A stretch of 64,000 bases of DNA from Antrihabitans stalagmiti (GCF_016482825.1 NZ_JAEMNV010000003.1:310001-374000), one strand, 5' to 3'; positions 16,215 to 24,782 are shown, counted from the first letter of the stretch. The notes: generated from the sequence alone by a model not told the origin. Translations and numbers: made by a program.

Positions 16215-17537
16215 ATGAACACCGCAGAACTACCGGCAGACCAACCGGCGCAACGGCCGATCGAGGAGATCGAAACCGAAATCTGTTCTCTCGCCGGGCA
16301 AATCGCCGCCGCCACCGCCCGATTCCTGACCCTGCTCGCCGAATTCGACGCCCGCCGCGGCTGGGCCGGCTGGCAACTACACTCCGCCGCCCACTGGCTG
16401 TCCTGGAAAGCCGGCGTCAGCCTGCACACCGCTCGTGAGCAGGTCCGCGTCGCGAACGCCGTGACCGTGTTGCCGCGGATTGCGCAGGCGTTTGCCGAGG
16501 GCCGGGTGTCCTACTCCAAAGTCCGTGCTCTCACCCGGGTCGCGACACCCCATACCGAAGAGTCGTTGCTGCGTATCGCCTTGCAAGCACCGGCGGCGCA
16601 GCTGGACCGACTCGTCCGCGGCCTGGTCCGACAAACCCGCACCCCCGATGACCCGGATACCGACCGTGCCGGTGGGCGGTGGTTCTACGACGACGACGGC
16701 TACCTGGTTCTGATGGCCCGATTCCGTCCCGAGGACGGTGCCCGATTCCTCGCCGCCCTCACCCGCGCCGAGTGTGAACGAACCCGCACCGACGCGACTG
16801 GACCCGACACCCCTGACCCGGATCTGACCGCACCGGCACCCTCGAATCCGGTGCCGGCGATGGTGGCGATGGCCGAGACCCTGTGCACCGCCGAGTCTCC
16901 GGTCGTGTCTCCGTCCGCGGATGTGTTGGTTCATGTCGGTCCGGACGGGACACCACTGGACGCTCCGCATGCTCATCTCGACGACGGTCCCGGTCTCGAT
17001 TCGCAGACTCTGGAGGCGGTGTTGTGTACCGCGTCGGTGCGGCTGATCCGGCACGGGCGTCTCGGACCGACCATCGCCTGGGATAAGTCTCGACGTCGGC
17101 CGAGTCGAACTCTGCTGCGGCAGTTGCTGATCCGGGATCGATGCTGCACGGTTCCGGGCTGCGGCCGCACCCGATTCCTGCACGCGCACCACGTTGTCTA
17201 CTATTCGCGGGGCGGTCCGACCGATCTCGACAATCTGACCCTGCTGTGCGGTGAGCATCACCGCGCGTTGCATGACGGGTTGTTCACCATCACCGCCGAC
17301 GGCAATCAGAAGTTCACCTTCGCAGACCTCGACGGACGCAGAATCGACTACGCCCCACTGCTGTTCGGCGATGCCGACGACCTCGCCCGCCGTTATCGCT
17401 ACGTCGATCCCGATGCTGTCACTGCTGATTGGTCCGGTGAACCGCTCGATGCCAGCTTCGCCACCGATGTGCTGCTCCGCAACTGGGACCTGGAGAAACG
17501 CCGCCGCAACACCGACACCCTGGCATCGGCGGCCTAG
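16215..17537 (+). CDS. 13E12-repeat-family HNH endonuclease (DUF222)
   Basis: The 440-residue protein has the two parts of the 13E12 family: an N-terminal helical DUF222 region (about 20-290, with FDARRGWAGWQLHSAAHWLSW) and a C-terminal HNH nuclease. The HNH has a zinc-type pair in CCTVPGCG, the catalytic His in HAHHVVYYS, the Asn in LDNLTLLC and the last His pair in GEHHRALHDG. The family is multi-copy in mycobacteria and rhodococci and linked to REP13E12 elements; its biological role is unknown. GGGGAG precedes the ATG by 8 bp. Four identical 16-bp palindromes lie within 320 bp upstream. Its stop is 3 bp from that of the convergent PLP aminotransferase gene. Confidence 0.9.
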   Translation: MNTAELPADQPAQRPIEEIETEICSLAGQIAAATARFLTLLAEFDARRGWAGWQLHSAAHWLSWKAGVSLHTAREQVRVANAVTVLPRIAQAFAEGRVSYSKVRALTRVATPHTEESLLRIALQAPAAQLDRLVRGLVRQTRTPDDPDTDRAGGRWFYDDDGYLVLMARFRPEDGARFLAALTRAECERTRTDATGPDTPDPDLTAPAPSNPVPAMVAMAETLCTAESPVVSPSADVLVHVGPDGTPLDAPHAHLDDGPGLDSQTLEAVLCTASVRLIRHGRLGPTIAWDKSRRRPSRTLLRQLLIRDRCCTVPGCGRTRFLHAHHVVYYSRGGPTDLDNLTLLCGEHHRALHDGLFTITADGNQKFTFADLDGRRIDYAPLLFGDADDLARRYRYVDPDAVTADWSGEPLDASFATDVLLRNWDLEKRRRNTDTLASAA

Positions 17538-17540
17538 ACC

Positions 17541-18581
17541 TCAGCCGCGCGCAGCGGCGCGAAGAGTCCTCAGCACCGCACGACTCGCCACCGGATCGCC
17601 GACCGCAATCCGCGCACTGCCGTCCGCGTAGGTTTTGGCAAGGATGCCGACGTCTTCCAGCGCGGATGCGATGCCTGGACCCTTGAGGAAAAGGAAGTTC
17701 GCGAAGCTACGTGGAACGCGGACGCCCAAGTGCAACAGCGAGTTACGCAGGTATTCGCGTTCGGTTGTGATCCTGGCGACGCGAGCCTTCAGTTCGTGCT
17801 CGGCAGCGTATGACGCGGTGACGGCGGCGACCGCTGCGGAGTTGACCCCGAACGGTAGCTGCCACCGACGGACCCGCTCGATCAGCTGCGGGGAACCGAA
17901 GGCATAGCCGATACGCAGCCCAGCGAGACCGAACGCCTTCGAGAACGTACGCAGCACAAGCAGATTGGGGTGTTTCGCAACCAGCGCGCGAGCATCGACC
18001 GCGTTCGCAGCATTGACGAACTCGACGTATGCCTCGTCGAGGATCACCGTCACTCGCTTCGGGACCGCAGCGAGGAAGCGCTCCAATTCCGCTGCCGTGA
18101 CCAGGGTTCCGGTCGGGTTGTGCGGTCGGCACACGACGACGACGCTGGTCCGACGGTCGATCGCCGCAGCCATCGTCCTGAGGTCTTGGCGCCCCGCGCT
18201 GTCGAGCGGCACCGCGGTCGCCCGCATGCCGACGATCCCGGCCATGATCGGATAGCCGTCGAAGTTGGGCAGCGCGAAAACGATCCGGTCGCCCGTCGTC
18301 ATCACCGACTGCATGATCTGCATCGCGACCCCGGTGGCACCGGACCCGACGACAACTTGATCGGGTGCAACGCCGACGCGGTTGGCGATCACACGAGGTA
18401 GGCGCTCCGGCAGAAACTCCGGATACTTGTTGGCCTGCGCCATCACGCTTGTCAACGCGTCGAGTACCGAAGGCAATGGCGGAAAGGGGTTTTCGCTCAG
18501 TCCGAGCTCGAAGTTCCTGCCCGTCAATGCAAACTGCGACGGATCGAAAGGAATTGTCGGTTCGAGCATTCCAGCAGTCAT
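17541..18581 (-). CDS. PLP-dependent aminotransferase (HisC-like, fold type I)
   Basis: A 346-residue class I/II aminotransferase of the histidinol-phosphate type. Visible motifs are HNPTGT (154-159), ILDEAYVEF with the PLP-pyridine Asp182, and the Schiff-base Lys215 in TFSKAFGLAGLRIGY. The true hisC lies in the histidine operon in such genomes and no his gene is near, so this is a paralogue. It is the last gene of a four-gene run joined by 4-bp ATGA overlaps (ThDP enzyme, SRPBCC, KAS III-like, aminotransferase). A plausible role is transamination of a keto product made by the upstream condensing enzymes. ATG 18569 is an alternative start but would lose the overlap. Confidence 0.85.
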   Translation of the reverse strand: MTAGMLEPTIPFDPSQFALTGRNFELGLSENPFPPLPSVLDALTSVMAQANKYPEFLPERLPRVIANRVGVAPDQVVVGSGATGVAMQIMQSVMTTGDRIVFALPNFDGYPIMAGIVGMRATAVPLDSAGRQDLRTMAAAIDRRTSVVVVCRPHNPTGTLVTAAELERFLAAVPKRVTVILDEAYVEFVNAANAVDARALVAKHPNLLVLRTFSKAFGLAGLRIGYAFGSPQLIERVRRWQLPFGVNSAAVAAVTASYAAEHELKARVARITTEREYLRNSLLHLGVRVPRSFANFLFLKGPGIASALEDVGILAKTYADGSARIAVGDPVASRAVLRTLRAAARG

Positions 18582-19606
18582 AACGTGGGCTCCGCTCCCC
18601 ATTGCACGGCTGCCGCTGCTGCGAAGTCGCCCGCATGAGCGAACGCCGACATCAGCACGAACGACCCGTTTTTGATTCGTCCAGCTTGGTTTTCTACGTC
18701 GAGGGTGATGGGAATGCCTGCACCGAAAAGGTTTCCGCATTCGTCGAACGTGTCGGGATGGCGCTCGGCCGGTAGCTCGAGTGCGTCTCCCCAGTTGCGT
18801 AGGAACAGTCGGTTCGGCTGATTCGTGACGAACGTATCGACGGTCGATGGCTTGATTCCCAGTTCGTCGCACAGTGCGGTTGCGACCTCGGGGACGAGCC
18901 GGTTGCCGCGGGCGAAGACCTTCATGATCTTGGCTTCGGTGAACGCGATTCGCCACTGACCTTCGCCGGGCTCCCAGTATTTGCGAGCAGGCTCGACCTC
19001 GCCGGTCATGTCGCCGGCGAACTCGGGATAGTTGCGCGCGAGCACACCGAGCACGGGTGCCTCGTCGGACTTGAGAAGTAGACCGACACCGCAGCCGTCG
19101 CCGGGGATGGTTGCCTGCGCGAGCTTGCGTACCTCCGTCTGCGTCATGCCCTGTCCCGCAGCGTTTTGCACGGCGACGATCAGCGCGGACTTTGCAGTGG
19201 TGGTGCTCATGATCATCTGGGCAAGCTGGATCATGTAGGGGAACGACGCGCATCCGCCATTGTGAACGTCGAGGATCCATTCGGGTTTCATGCCCATCCG
19301 CTTCGCGAGCTCGGAGCCGCAGCCGAGAACGGGCAGGTCGGGCAGCTGGGTGTGGGTGAGCAGGATATCGACCCCCAAAACCTCTGCCGCACCACGACGT
19401 TCGATCAGTGGTGCCATGGCGCGCTCCGCCATGTCGACCGCAGTTTCGTCGGCGGCGACGTGATGACGCCACGTCGGCGCACGGAACATGATGTTCTTCG
19501 CCATCCGGTCGGTCTTGGCGTACTGAGTGAAATACGAGGTGGGAACGCGGTTTTCGGGAAGATAGCTGGCCACATCGACCAGGCTCACCGTTGCGAGAGG
19601 TGTCAT
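18578..19606 (-). CDS. 3-oxoacyl-ACP synthase III-like enzyme lacking the catalytic His
   Basis: The 342-residue protein has the thiolase-like fold of FabH, with the nucleophile Cys119 in VHNGGCASFP and the late Asn292 in CGNLFGAGIP. In FabH the second catalytic residue is His in HQAN; here the aligned stretch reads NQPN (Asn262). Loss of that His argues against ordinary decarboxylative condensation with malonyl-ACP and points to an acyltransferase or unusual condensing role, as in KAS III-like enzymes of secondary metabolism. ATG 19606 overlaps the previous stop by 4 bp; ATG 19618 is less likely. It is embedded in the ThDP/SRPBCC/aminotransferase operon. Confidence 0.83.
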   Translation of the reverse strand: MTPLATVSLVDVASYLPENRVPTSYFTQYAKTDRMAKNIMFRAPTWRHHVAADETAVDMAERAMAPLIERRGAAEVLGVDILLTHTQLPDLPVLGCGSELAKRMGMKPEWILDVHNGGCASFPYMIQLAQMIMSTTTAKSALIVAVQNAAGQGMTQTEVRKLAQATIPGDGCGVGLLLKSDEAPVLGVLARNYPEFAGDMTGEVEPARKYWEPGEGQWRIAFTEAKIMKVFARGNRLVPEVATALCDELGIKPSTVDTFVTNQPNRLFLRNWGDALELPAERHPDTFDECGNLFGAGIPITLDVENQAGRIKNGSFVLMSAFAHAGDFAAAAAVQWGAEPTL

Positions 19607-20262
19607 CTGTTCATCCACTCGGGCTTGATCGGGAGGTTGTGCGTCGCGCGGTATTCGCAGATTGCTTTGAGGTTGTCCATTTCGATCTGGTGGCCGGCTG
19701 AGAACATGTCCCAGAAGTCACCGACCCACACCGGGCGCGTGGGTGGTGCCGTCTCCGGATACGGGTTCTCGTCGTAGAACGGATGGTGGCAATTCGTCCA
19801 CAGCACAACCGATCCCGGCTTGTCGAAGACTTGCTGCGCGTCGACCACACGGATCAGGTAGATCATCCACAGGTGCTTGCCCTGGTCCCACGCGCAGTGA
19901 TAGTCGACCGTCATCGCGTCCGGATTGGCGACCGTCCGCGTGTAGATGCTGGTGTTCTTGCCGATTCTGTCTTCGGCGAGCCACAGGCCGGGCTCGTCGG
20001 TTTCGACGAAGCCGCGCAGGCTGTAGGTCCACTCCTCCAAACTTCGTGTGTCCGCCAGGTATTCGTACACGTCTCGCGGCGGGGCCGCGATGTAGGCGTT
20101 GACCGGGCAGAACTCGCCGAAGATCTGCTGATGCGGATACACCGACCGCAGCATGTCGACGATGATCGGCGTCGTCTCGTCTTTGTCCGAGTTCTCGATC
20201 CTGAGTATCCCCTGGATGTCGTCGGACGCGATATCACTGAGCGCGGGAAGTGCGATGGTCAC
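19603..20262 (-). CDS. SRPBCC (polyketide cyclase/START-like) protein
   Basis: The 219-residue protein contains an SRPBCC lipid-binding fold starting at about residue 55 (VNAYIAAPPRDVYEYLADTRSLEEWTYSLRGF) and ending in a long C-terminal helix. Such domains bind hydrophobic ligands, and in biosynthetic operons they often act as aromatases or cyclases. An N-terminal extension of about 50 residues and a HHPFYDENPYPE segment are not usual for the smallest members. It overlaps the ThDP enzyme gene upstream and the KAS III-like gene downstream by 4 bp each. The operon context suggests it handles the condensation product; the actual ligand is unknown. Confidence 0.75.
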   Translation of the reverse strand: MTIALPALSDIASDDIQGILRIENSDKDETTPIIVDMLRSVYPHQQIFGEFCPVNAYIAAPPRDVYEYLADTRSLEEWTYSLRGFVETDEPGLWLAEDRIGKNTSIYTRTVANPDAMTVDYHCAWDQGKHLWMIYLIRVVDAQQVFDKPGSVVLWTNCHHPFYDENPYPETAPPTRPVWVGDFWDMFSAGHQIEMDNLKAICEYRATHNLPIKPEWMNR

Positions 20263-21956
20263 GTGATCTCTCCTCGATCGCCGAGTGATTGAAGGAACGG
20301 CACGAACGGTGGAACTTCGTCGGGATCGCAGTCGACCGCGATGAAGGACGGTCCGTCATGGTCGGCTGCTGCGGCGAGCGCGGCTGCCAGTTGTGGAAGG
20401 TCACGTGCTGCGAACGACGGCATGGTCGGGAACATCGCAGCGACACCCTCGCCGATCATCGTCGGCTGGAATCGGTTGAAGCTGTACCGATCCTGGTAGA
20501 AGAGCTGTTCGCGAGTAAGGCACATCGCATGCGCGTTGTTGTTGAACACGACGAACGTCACGGGCAGCCCGTGTTCGACCGCCGTGTGAATCTCCATGCC
20601 GTGCATGAAGAATGCGCCGTCGCCTGCGATGACCAAGGTCCGCCGCTCGCGTACACAGGACGACCCGATCGCGGCGCCGAAGGCATAGCCCATGCCGCCC
20701 ATCCCGAGGGCGACGACGAAACGTCCGCCGTCCGGAATCGGCAGATGATGCACCACAGACGCTCCGGTGTTGCCTGCATCGGCGAAGACGTCGGCACCGG
20801 CGGGTAGAACTGCGGCGATGGCGTCGACAGCGTCGCGATACCGCAGGCCCGGACCGTCCGAGGCAGGTACGTGCAGGGTCGTCACGGTGTTGGTCGCGAT
20901 GCTGCGCTCGGCAGGTGTGGGAGACCCGAAGGCTTGTGCGAGTTCGGCGAGGGTACCGCCGAGATCGCTGCTCGTGGCGTGGGTCGACGCGACGTAGGGC
21001 TCTTCGGCGCCGATGCTGACGACCGTCGTATCGGCCAGAGCGGCAGCGAGACCCGCGCCCGCGGTGGACGGTAGCCGAGTGCCGACCAACAGGCACAAGG
21101 CAGAGTTCCGCACCGCTGCAACGAGTTCGGCGTTGCCCATGATTCCGGCGACACCGCAGAAGCCTGGGTCGTTGCTGCCGTAGACGTCTTTCGCATCGGG
21201 TGCGACACCGACGGATGCGTCCAAAGCTCCAGCCAAGCCACGCAATTGCCTGCGCGCATCGTTCCGCGCGACCTGATCACCTGCGATGATCGTGATCTTG
21301 CCGGTTGTACGCGCCGTTGCGATGGCGTCGGAGACCGCCGCCAGACCGACCAGATCGCGGACGGGACGAACAACCGGCCTTCGATAGGCAGCTTTCGGGG
21401 TGAACGTCGCCTGCTGGATATCCTTGGGAAGCAACAAAATTCCCGGACCGCCACGCAGTGCGGCGCGGACCGCACGATCGAGCTGCTCTTCTATGTCTTC
21501 AGCGCGTTCGACCCGTGCGCAGTAGTTGGCGATCTCGGAGAACAGTGCGAGCGCGTTGATCGATCCAGCCTTGCCACTCGAATCCTGGAAGCCGCCCTTG
21601 CCTTCGACAGAGGTCGGCGACTGACCGATCAGTGCGAGCACGGGAACACGTGAGGTGAACGACTCCGCGAGTCCCGCCACCAGGTTCATCGCGCCGCCAC
21701 CCGAGGTTGCTGCCACGACGCCGAGGCCACTCGACGAGCGGGCGTAGCCGTCGGCCATCGTCGCTGCCGAGAATTCGTGCTTCGCGACGATCCCCGTGAC
21801 GGGGCTGTCGGTGGCGAAGATAGCGTCGTAGAGGTCCTCGATATTGGCGCCGTCGACGCCGAAGACGTGGTGCACACCGAGTGCGGCGATCGCGTCGACC
21901 AGGTAGTCGACTACGCGCTGGGGGCGCTGTACCTGGTCATGGGTGGCCGCGTTCAT
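20259..21956 (-). CDS. Thiamine-diphosphate-dependent enzyme (acetolactate-synthase-like)
   Basis: A 565-residue ThDP enzyme with the three usual domains: an N-terminal pyrimidine-binding domain with the cofactor-activating Glu61 (AKHEFSAATMADGYAR), a central domain, and a C-terminal pyrophosphate-binding domain with the GDG...NNN motif (IAGDGAFFMHGME to VVFNNNAH). The family decarboxylates a 2-oxo acid and transfers the carbanion to an acceptor. The context differs from ilvB: no ilvN or ilvC is nearby, and it heads a run with SRPBCC, KAS III-like and aminotransferase genes. ThDP plus aminotransferase pairs act, for example, in prodigiosin side-chain synthesis, so a keto-acyl amine product is one possibility. 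It starts 32 bp after rslA. Confidence 0.85.
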   Translation of the reverse strand: MNAATHDQVQRPQRVVDYLVDAIAALGVHHVFGVDGANIEDLYDAIFATDSPVTGIVAKHEFSAATMADGYARSSSGLGVVAATSGGGAMNLVAGLAESFTSRVPVLALIGQSPTSVEGKGGFQDSSGKAGSINALALFSEIANYCARVERAEDIEEQLDRAVRAALRGGPGILLLPKDIQQATFTPKAAYRRPVVRPVRDLVGLAAVSDAIATARTTGKITIIAGDQVARNDARRQLRGLAGALDASVGVAPDAKDVYGSNDPGFCGVAGIMGNAELVAAVRNSALCLLVGTRLPSTAGAGLAAALADTTVVSIGAEEPYVASTHATSSDLGGTLAELAQAFGSPTPAERSIATNTVTTLHVPASDGPGLRYRDAVDAIAAVLPAGADVFADAGNTGASVVHHLPIPDGGRFVVALGMGGMGYAFGAAIGSSCVRERRTLVIAGDGAFFMHGMEIHTAVEHGLPVTFVVFNNNAHAMCLTREQLFYQDRYSFNRFQPTMIGEGVAAMFPTMPSFAARDLPQLAAALAAAADHDGPSFIAVDCDPDEVPPFVPFLQSLGDRGEIT

Positions 21957-21988
21957 ACCTATTGATACGAAGCTCGGCACCGAATGGT

Positions 21989-22702
21989 TCAGACCGTCCC
22001 GACCAAAAGCACCTGGTTGGTTGCGACGGACCGAATATCGACCGTACGGATTTCGTCGGGCACGTTGTTGGTGACAGCGGTGGTGTCGACCGTGTCGCCG
22101 GGGCGGGCAGACCACTGCGCGATCTTCGACTCGACGCCGTCCGCGCTGGTCACCCACATCGCGAACGTGCCCGTATAGCTACGTCCACCCGCATCCGCAT
22201 ATCGACATTCCATGGCGACACGCGTCCCACCGTCCGGCAGCGCGAGCAGGGAAAAGTTCGCAGACAACGACGACGGGACGACGTTCGTCATCGCCAGCTC
22301 GGCGACGATGGTCTCCGACGTCCCCTGATTTCGGTTGTCGAGGTAGTTCGCAGTCACGGGGACAGCGATGGCAACCGCAGCTACCGCAGCGGCGATGGCG
22401 GCGCCGATGGCAACGAGACGTCCACGTCGGCGGCGTTGACGTGTTTCGGCCACCAGCCGATGCAGCATCAGGTCCGGCTGTGCCGGCGTCGTCGGCTCAG
22501 GCTCGGCGTCGACCAACGACAACGCGACGTCGTGCGGCACAAGGGACAACAAGCCGGGAACACCCGCCACCTCGCCGACCGCCTGGTGGCACTGCGAGCA
22601 GCCCTTGAGGTGTGCTTCGAACTCGTGTCGGTCCGTCGCGGACAACGCACCCAAAACGTAGGCGGCGTCCCAGGTGTCGTAGCGATCGTCTTCGTCGATC
22701 AT
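21989..22702 (-). CDS. rslA: Zinc-binding anti-sigma factor RslA-like
   Basis: The 237-residue protein has an N-terminal cytoplasmic anti-sigma domain with the zinc motif His31-x3-Cys35-x2-Cys38 (HLKGCSQC), a basic stretch (RQRRRRGR), one transmembrane helix (about 95-117) and an extracytoplasmic RskA-type C-terminal domain. It should hold SigL at the membrane until oxidation or another cue releases it; the zinc-cysteine site is the redox switch in the M. tuberculosis pair. Its ATG overlaps the sigL stop in ATGA, so the two are made together. The ThDP operon begins 32 bp downstream, perhaps on the same transcript. Confidence 0.9.
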   Translation of the reverse strand: MIDEDDRYDTWDAAYVLGALSATDRHEFEAHLKGCSQCHQAVGEVAGVPGLLSLVPHDVALSLVDAEPEPTTPAQPDLMLHRLVAETRQRRRRGRLVAIGAAIAAAVAAVAIAVPVTANYLDNRNQGTSETIVAELAMTNVVPSSLSANFSLLALPDGGTRVAMECRYADAGGRSYTGTFAMWVTSADGVESKIAQWSARPGDTVDTTAVTNNVPDEIRTVDIRSVATNQVLLVGTV

Positions 22703-23205
22703 CTCGTCACCCCCATCTCCTGCAGCGCGAGGCGCAGAGCCCGGATTCCGTAGTGCATCCGCGACTTCACCGTGCCATCGGGTATTCGAAGCTCAGCCGC
22801 AATTTGGTGGGTCGACAGCCCACGGAAATAGGCGGCAACGACTACCTCGCGGTGTTCGACGCTCAACTTGGCCAATGCGTCTGCTACCAGCCACGCGTCG
22901 AGTGCACGATCGGACTGATCGGGGCTCGGCACCTCGGGTGGCGATTCCATGCCGAACTCGCGCCTGCTCCGCGCGCTGCGATGCTCGTCGAATGCAAGAT
23001 TGCGTGCCACCGTGAACAGCCAGGCCCGCGCCGACGTCGTCGACTGATCGAGAATGTTGGGCCGCTGCCACGCCCGCAGCAGAGTTTCCTGCACGATGTC
23101 TTCTGCCCGACCCGGATCGCCCGTGAGGCCGAGCGTGTATCGCCACAGCGCTGTCGCATGCTCGCTGTAGAGAACCTGCATCAACTCGGCCTGATCGTCG
23201 GGCAC
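22699..23205 (-). CDS. sigL: ECF sigma factor SigL
   Basis: This 168-residue ECF sigma factor has region 2 (LYSEHATALWRYTLGLTGDPGRAEDIVQETLLRAWQRP), a short linker, and region 4 (SVEHREVVVAAYFRGLSTHQIAAELRIPDGTVKSRMHYGIRALRLAL), ending in QEMGVTR as M. tuberculosis SigL ends in QELGVTR. The GTG start at 23205 is chosen because GGGAGG lies 8 bp upstream, although the frame is open to 23337. An autoregulatory-type promoter (TGAACC-N16-CGTT) lies just upstream. It is coupled to rslA. SigL in M. tuberculosis controls lipid and polyketide-type genes, which makes the biosynthetic operon downstream a natural target. Confidence 0.92.
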   Translation of the reverse strand: MPDDQAELMQVLYSEHATALWRYTLGLTGDPGRAEDIVQETLLRAWQRPNILDQSTTSARAWLFTVARNLAFDEHRSARSRREFGMESPPEVPSPDQSDRALDAWLVADALAKLSVEHREVVVAAYFRGLSTHQIAAELRIPDGTVKSRMHYGIRALRLALQEMGVTR

Positions 23206-23226
23206 GTCGTCACCTCCCGCACAACA

Positions 23227-23252
23227 AACGGTACAGCGGTCGGGAGGGTTCA
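23227..23252 (-). promoter_or_regulatory. SigL-type autoregulatory promoter
   Basis: On the minus strand, TGAACC (23247-23252) is followed by 16 bp and CGTT (23227-23230), matching the remembered SigL consensus TGAACC-N16-18-CGT. It lies 22 bp before the sigL GTG. Confidence 0.7.
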
Positions 23253-23310
23253 ATGCAGCGCAGAGAATTTCGAGCAACGGAAATCGCGGCGGCGCAGCGA
23301 CCGGCAGGTC

Positions 23311-23316
23311 TAGCGT
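23311..23316 (+). promoter_or_regulatory. -10 element for gad
   Basis: TAGCGT, 7 bp, then ATG 23324. A GGAG also lies within the gap, so the message is leaderless or nearly so. Confidence 0.4.
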
Positions 23317-23323
23317 TGGAGCG

Positions 23324-24715
23324 ATGAAGCGGATCACCCATCCCGATGGCTTTCTCGCACCCGCCTATACGGCTCGCCTCGATACCGAACCTGTTCCGGC
23401 GCTTCGGCTTCCGGACTCGGAGATGCATCCCGAGGTGGCGTATCGGTACATCCACGACGAGCTGATGCTCGACGGCAGTTCACGGCTGAATCTGGCTACC
23501 TTCGTCACGACGTGGATGGAACCACAGGCCGAGCGGCTGATGGCCGAGACGTTCGACAAGAACATGATCGACAAGGACGAATATCCAGCGACGGCATCGA
23601 TCGAGGAGCGGTGCGTCAATATGGTCGCCGACCTCTTCCACGCGCCGGATCTGGATCCGACGGATTCGAGATCGGCGACGGGTGTGTCGACGATCGGATC
23701 GAGCGAGGCTGTCATGCTCGCGGGCCTTGCGCTGAAGTGGCGCTGGCGGGATGCGCGGGCTGGGAAAGCTGGGTCGGACAAAGACACGACGAAGCCGAAT
23801 CTTGTTCTCGGCAGCAATGTTCAGGTCGTGTGGGAGAAGTTCTGCAAGTACTTCGACGTCGAGGCGAAGTACCTGCCGATGACTCCCGATCGGTATGTCA
23901 TCACGCCCGAGCAGGTGCTCGACGCCGTGGACGAGAACACGATCGGCGTCGTCGCCATCCTCGGAACGACGTACACGGGCGAGTTGGAGCCGATCGCCGA
24001 GATAGCGGCAGCGCTCGACAAGCTGGCTGCCGACGGCGGACCCGACATACCGCTGCACGTCGACGCGGCGAGTGGTGGTTTCGTCGTCCCGTTTCTGGAT
24101 CCGGATCTGTTGTGGGACTTCAGGGTTCCGCGCGTGGTGTCGATCAACGCGAGCGGCCACAAGTACGGGCTCACGTACCCGGGCATCGGCTTCGTCGTCT
24201 GGCGCAGCCGCGAGCACCTGCCCGAGGACCTGGTCTTCCACGTCAACTATCTCGGCGGCGACATGCCGACCTTCACCTTGAACTTCTCGCGGCCGGGTAA
24301 CCAGGTGGTTGGGCAGTACTACAACTTCATCAGGCTGGGCCGCGGCGGCTACACGGCGATCATGGAAACGTTGCGCGACACGGCAGTTCGGGTCAGTGGC
24401 AAGCTCGCGGAGTTGCCCGAGGTCGAGGTGATCACCGACGGGTCGGCGATTCCGGTGGTGACCTTCAAGCTGCAGGCAGAATGCGGCTTCACGGTCTTCG
24501 ACATTTCACACGAACTGCGCGCCGGTGGTTGGCAGGTGCCTGCGTACACGATGCCCGCGGATGCGGAGGACGTCGCCGTATTGCGCATCGTGTTCCGCGA
24601 AGGCTTCAGTGCGGATCTCGGTCACATGCTGATGGTGGCGATAAAGGCAGTGGTCAAGGAATTGTGCGAACGAGGTCGCAACGGGCACTCGCACGCGGCG
24701 CATTTCGCCCACTAG
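23324..24715 (+). CDS. gadB: Glutamate decarboxylase
   Basis: A 463-residue PLP enzyme that converts glutamate to gamma-aminobutyrate and CO2, consuming a cytoplasmic proton. The Schiff-base lysine is Lys280 in INASGHKYGLTYPG, and Asp247 in HVDAASGGF binds the PLP nitrogen. TSIGSSEA-like (STIGSSEAVM) and FSRPGNQVVGQYYNF are typical of GAD. The protein ends in a His-rich HSHAAHFAH, recalling the C-terminal plug that inactivates GadB at neutral pH in E. coli. No antiporter gene (gadC) is adjacent. It is divergent from sigL, 118 bp apart. A strong hairpin follows the stop. Confidence 0.93.
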   Translation: MKRITHPDGFLAPAYTARLDTEPVPALRLPDSEMHPEVAYRYIHDELMLDGSSRLNLATFVTTWMEPQAERLMAETFDKNMIDKDEYPATASIEERCVNMVADLFHAPDLDPTDSRSATGVSTIGSSEAVMLAGLALKWRWRDARAGKAGSDKDTTKPNLVLGSNVQVVWEKFCKYFDVEAKYLPMTPDRYVITPEQVLDAVDENTIGVVAILGTTYTGELEPIAEIAAALDKLAADGGPDIPLHVDAASGGFVVPFLDPDLLWDFRVPRVVSINASGHKYGLTYPGIGFVVWRSREHLPEDLVFHVNYLGGDMPTFTLNFSRPGNQVVGQYYNFIRLGRGGYTAIMETLRDTAVRVSGKLAELPEVEVITDGSAIPVVTFKLQAECGFTVFDISHELRAGGWQVPAYTMPADAEDVAVLRIVFREGFSADLGHMLMVAIKAVVKELCERGRNGHSHAAHFAH

Positions 24716-24716
24716 T

Positions 24717-24758
24717 CGTGAGTCCTTTTGGCGGGCAGGCCCTCCGAAAGGACTCACG
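24717..24758. terminator. Bidirectional hairpin between gadB and yqgE
   Basis: CGTGAGTCCTTTTGG (24717-24731) pairs with CCGAAAGGACTCACG (24744-24758), with one G-T mismatch. It starts 2 bp after the gadB stop and lies between two convergent genes. A close relative lies at 32107-32152, so it is also a dispersed repeat. Confidence 0.75.
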
Positions 24759-24782
24759 AGCGGCGAAGCCGCCTCAGCCACC

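Noticed and set aside
16215-17537. Insertion sequence or prophage at the 13E12 HNH gene
   Set aside because: There is no transposase, integrase, terminal inverted repeat or target duplication; base composition is like that of the neighbours.
17541-18581. Histidinol-phosphate aminotransferase of histidine synthesis (hisC)
   Set aside because: It is HisC-like in sequence, but no other his gene is present and it is coupled to the KAS III-like gene; the specific function is left open.
20259-21956. Acetolactate synthase for branched-chain amino acids (ilvB)
   Set aside because: There is no regulatory subunit or ilvC nearby, and the gene is locked into a biosynthetic-type operon; an ilvB label would be misleading.
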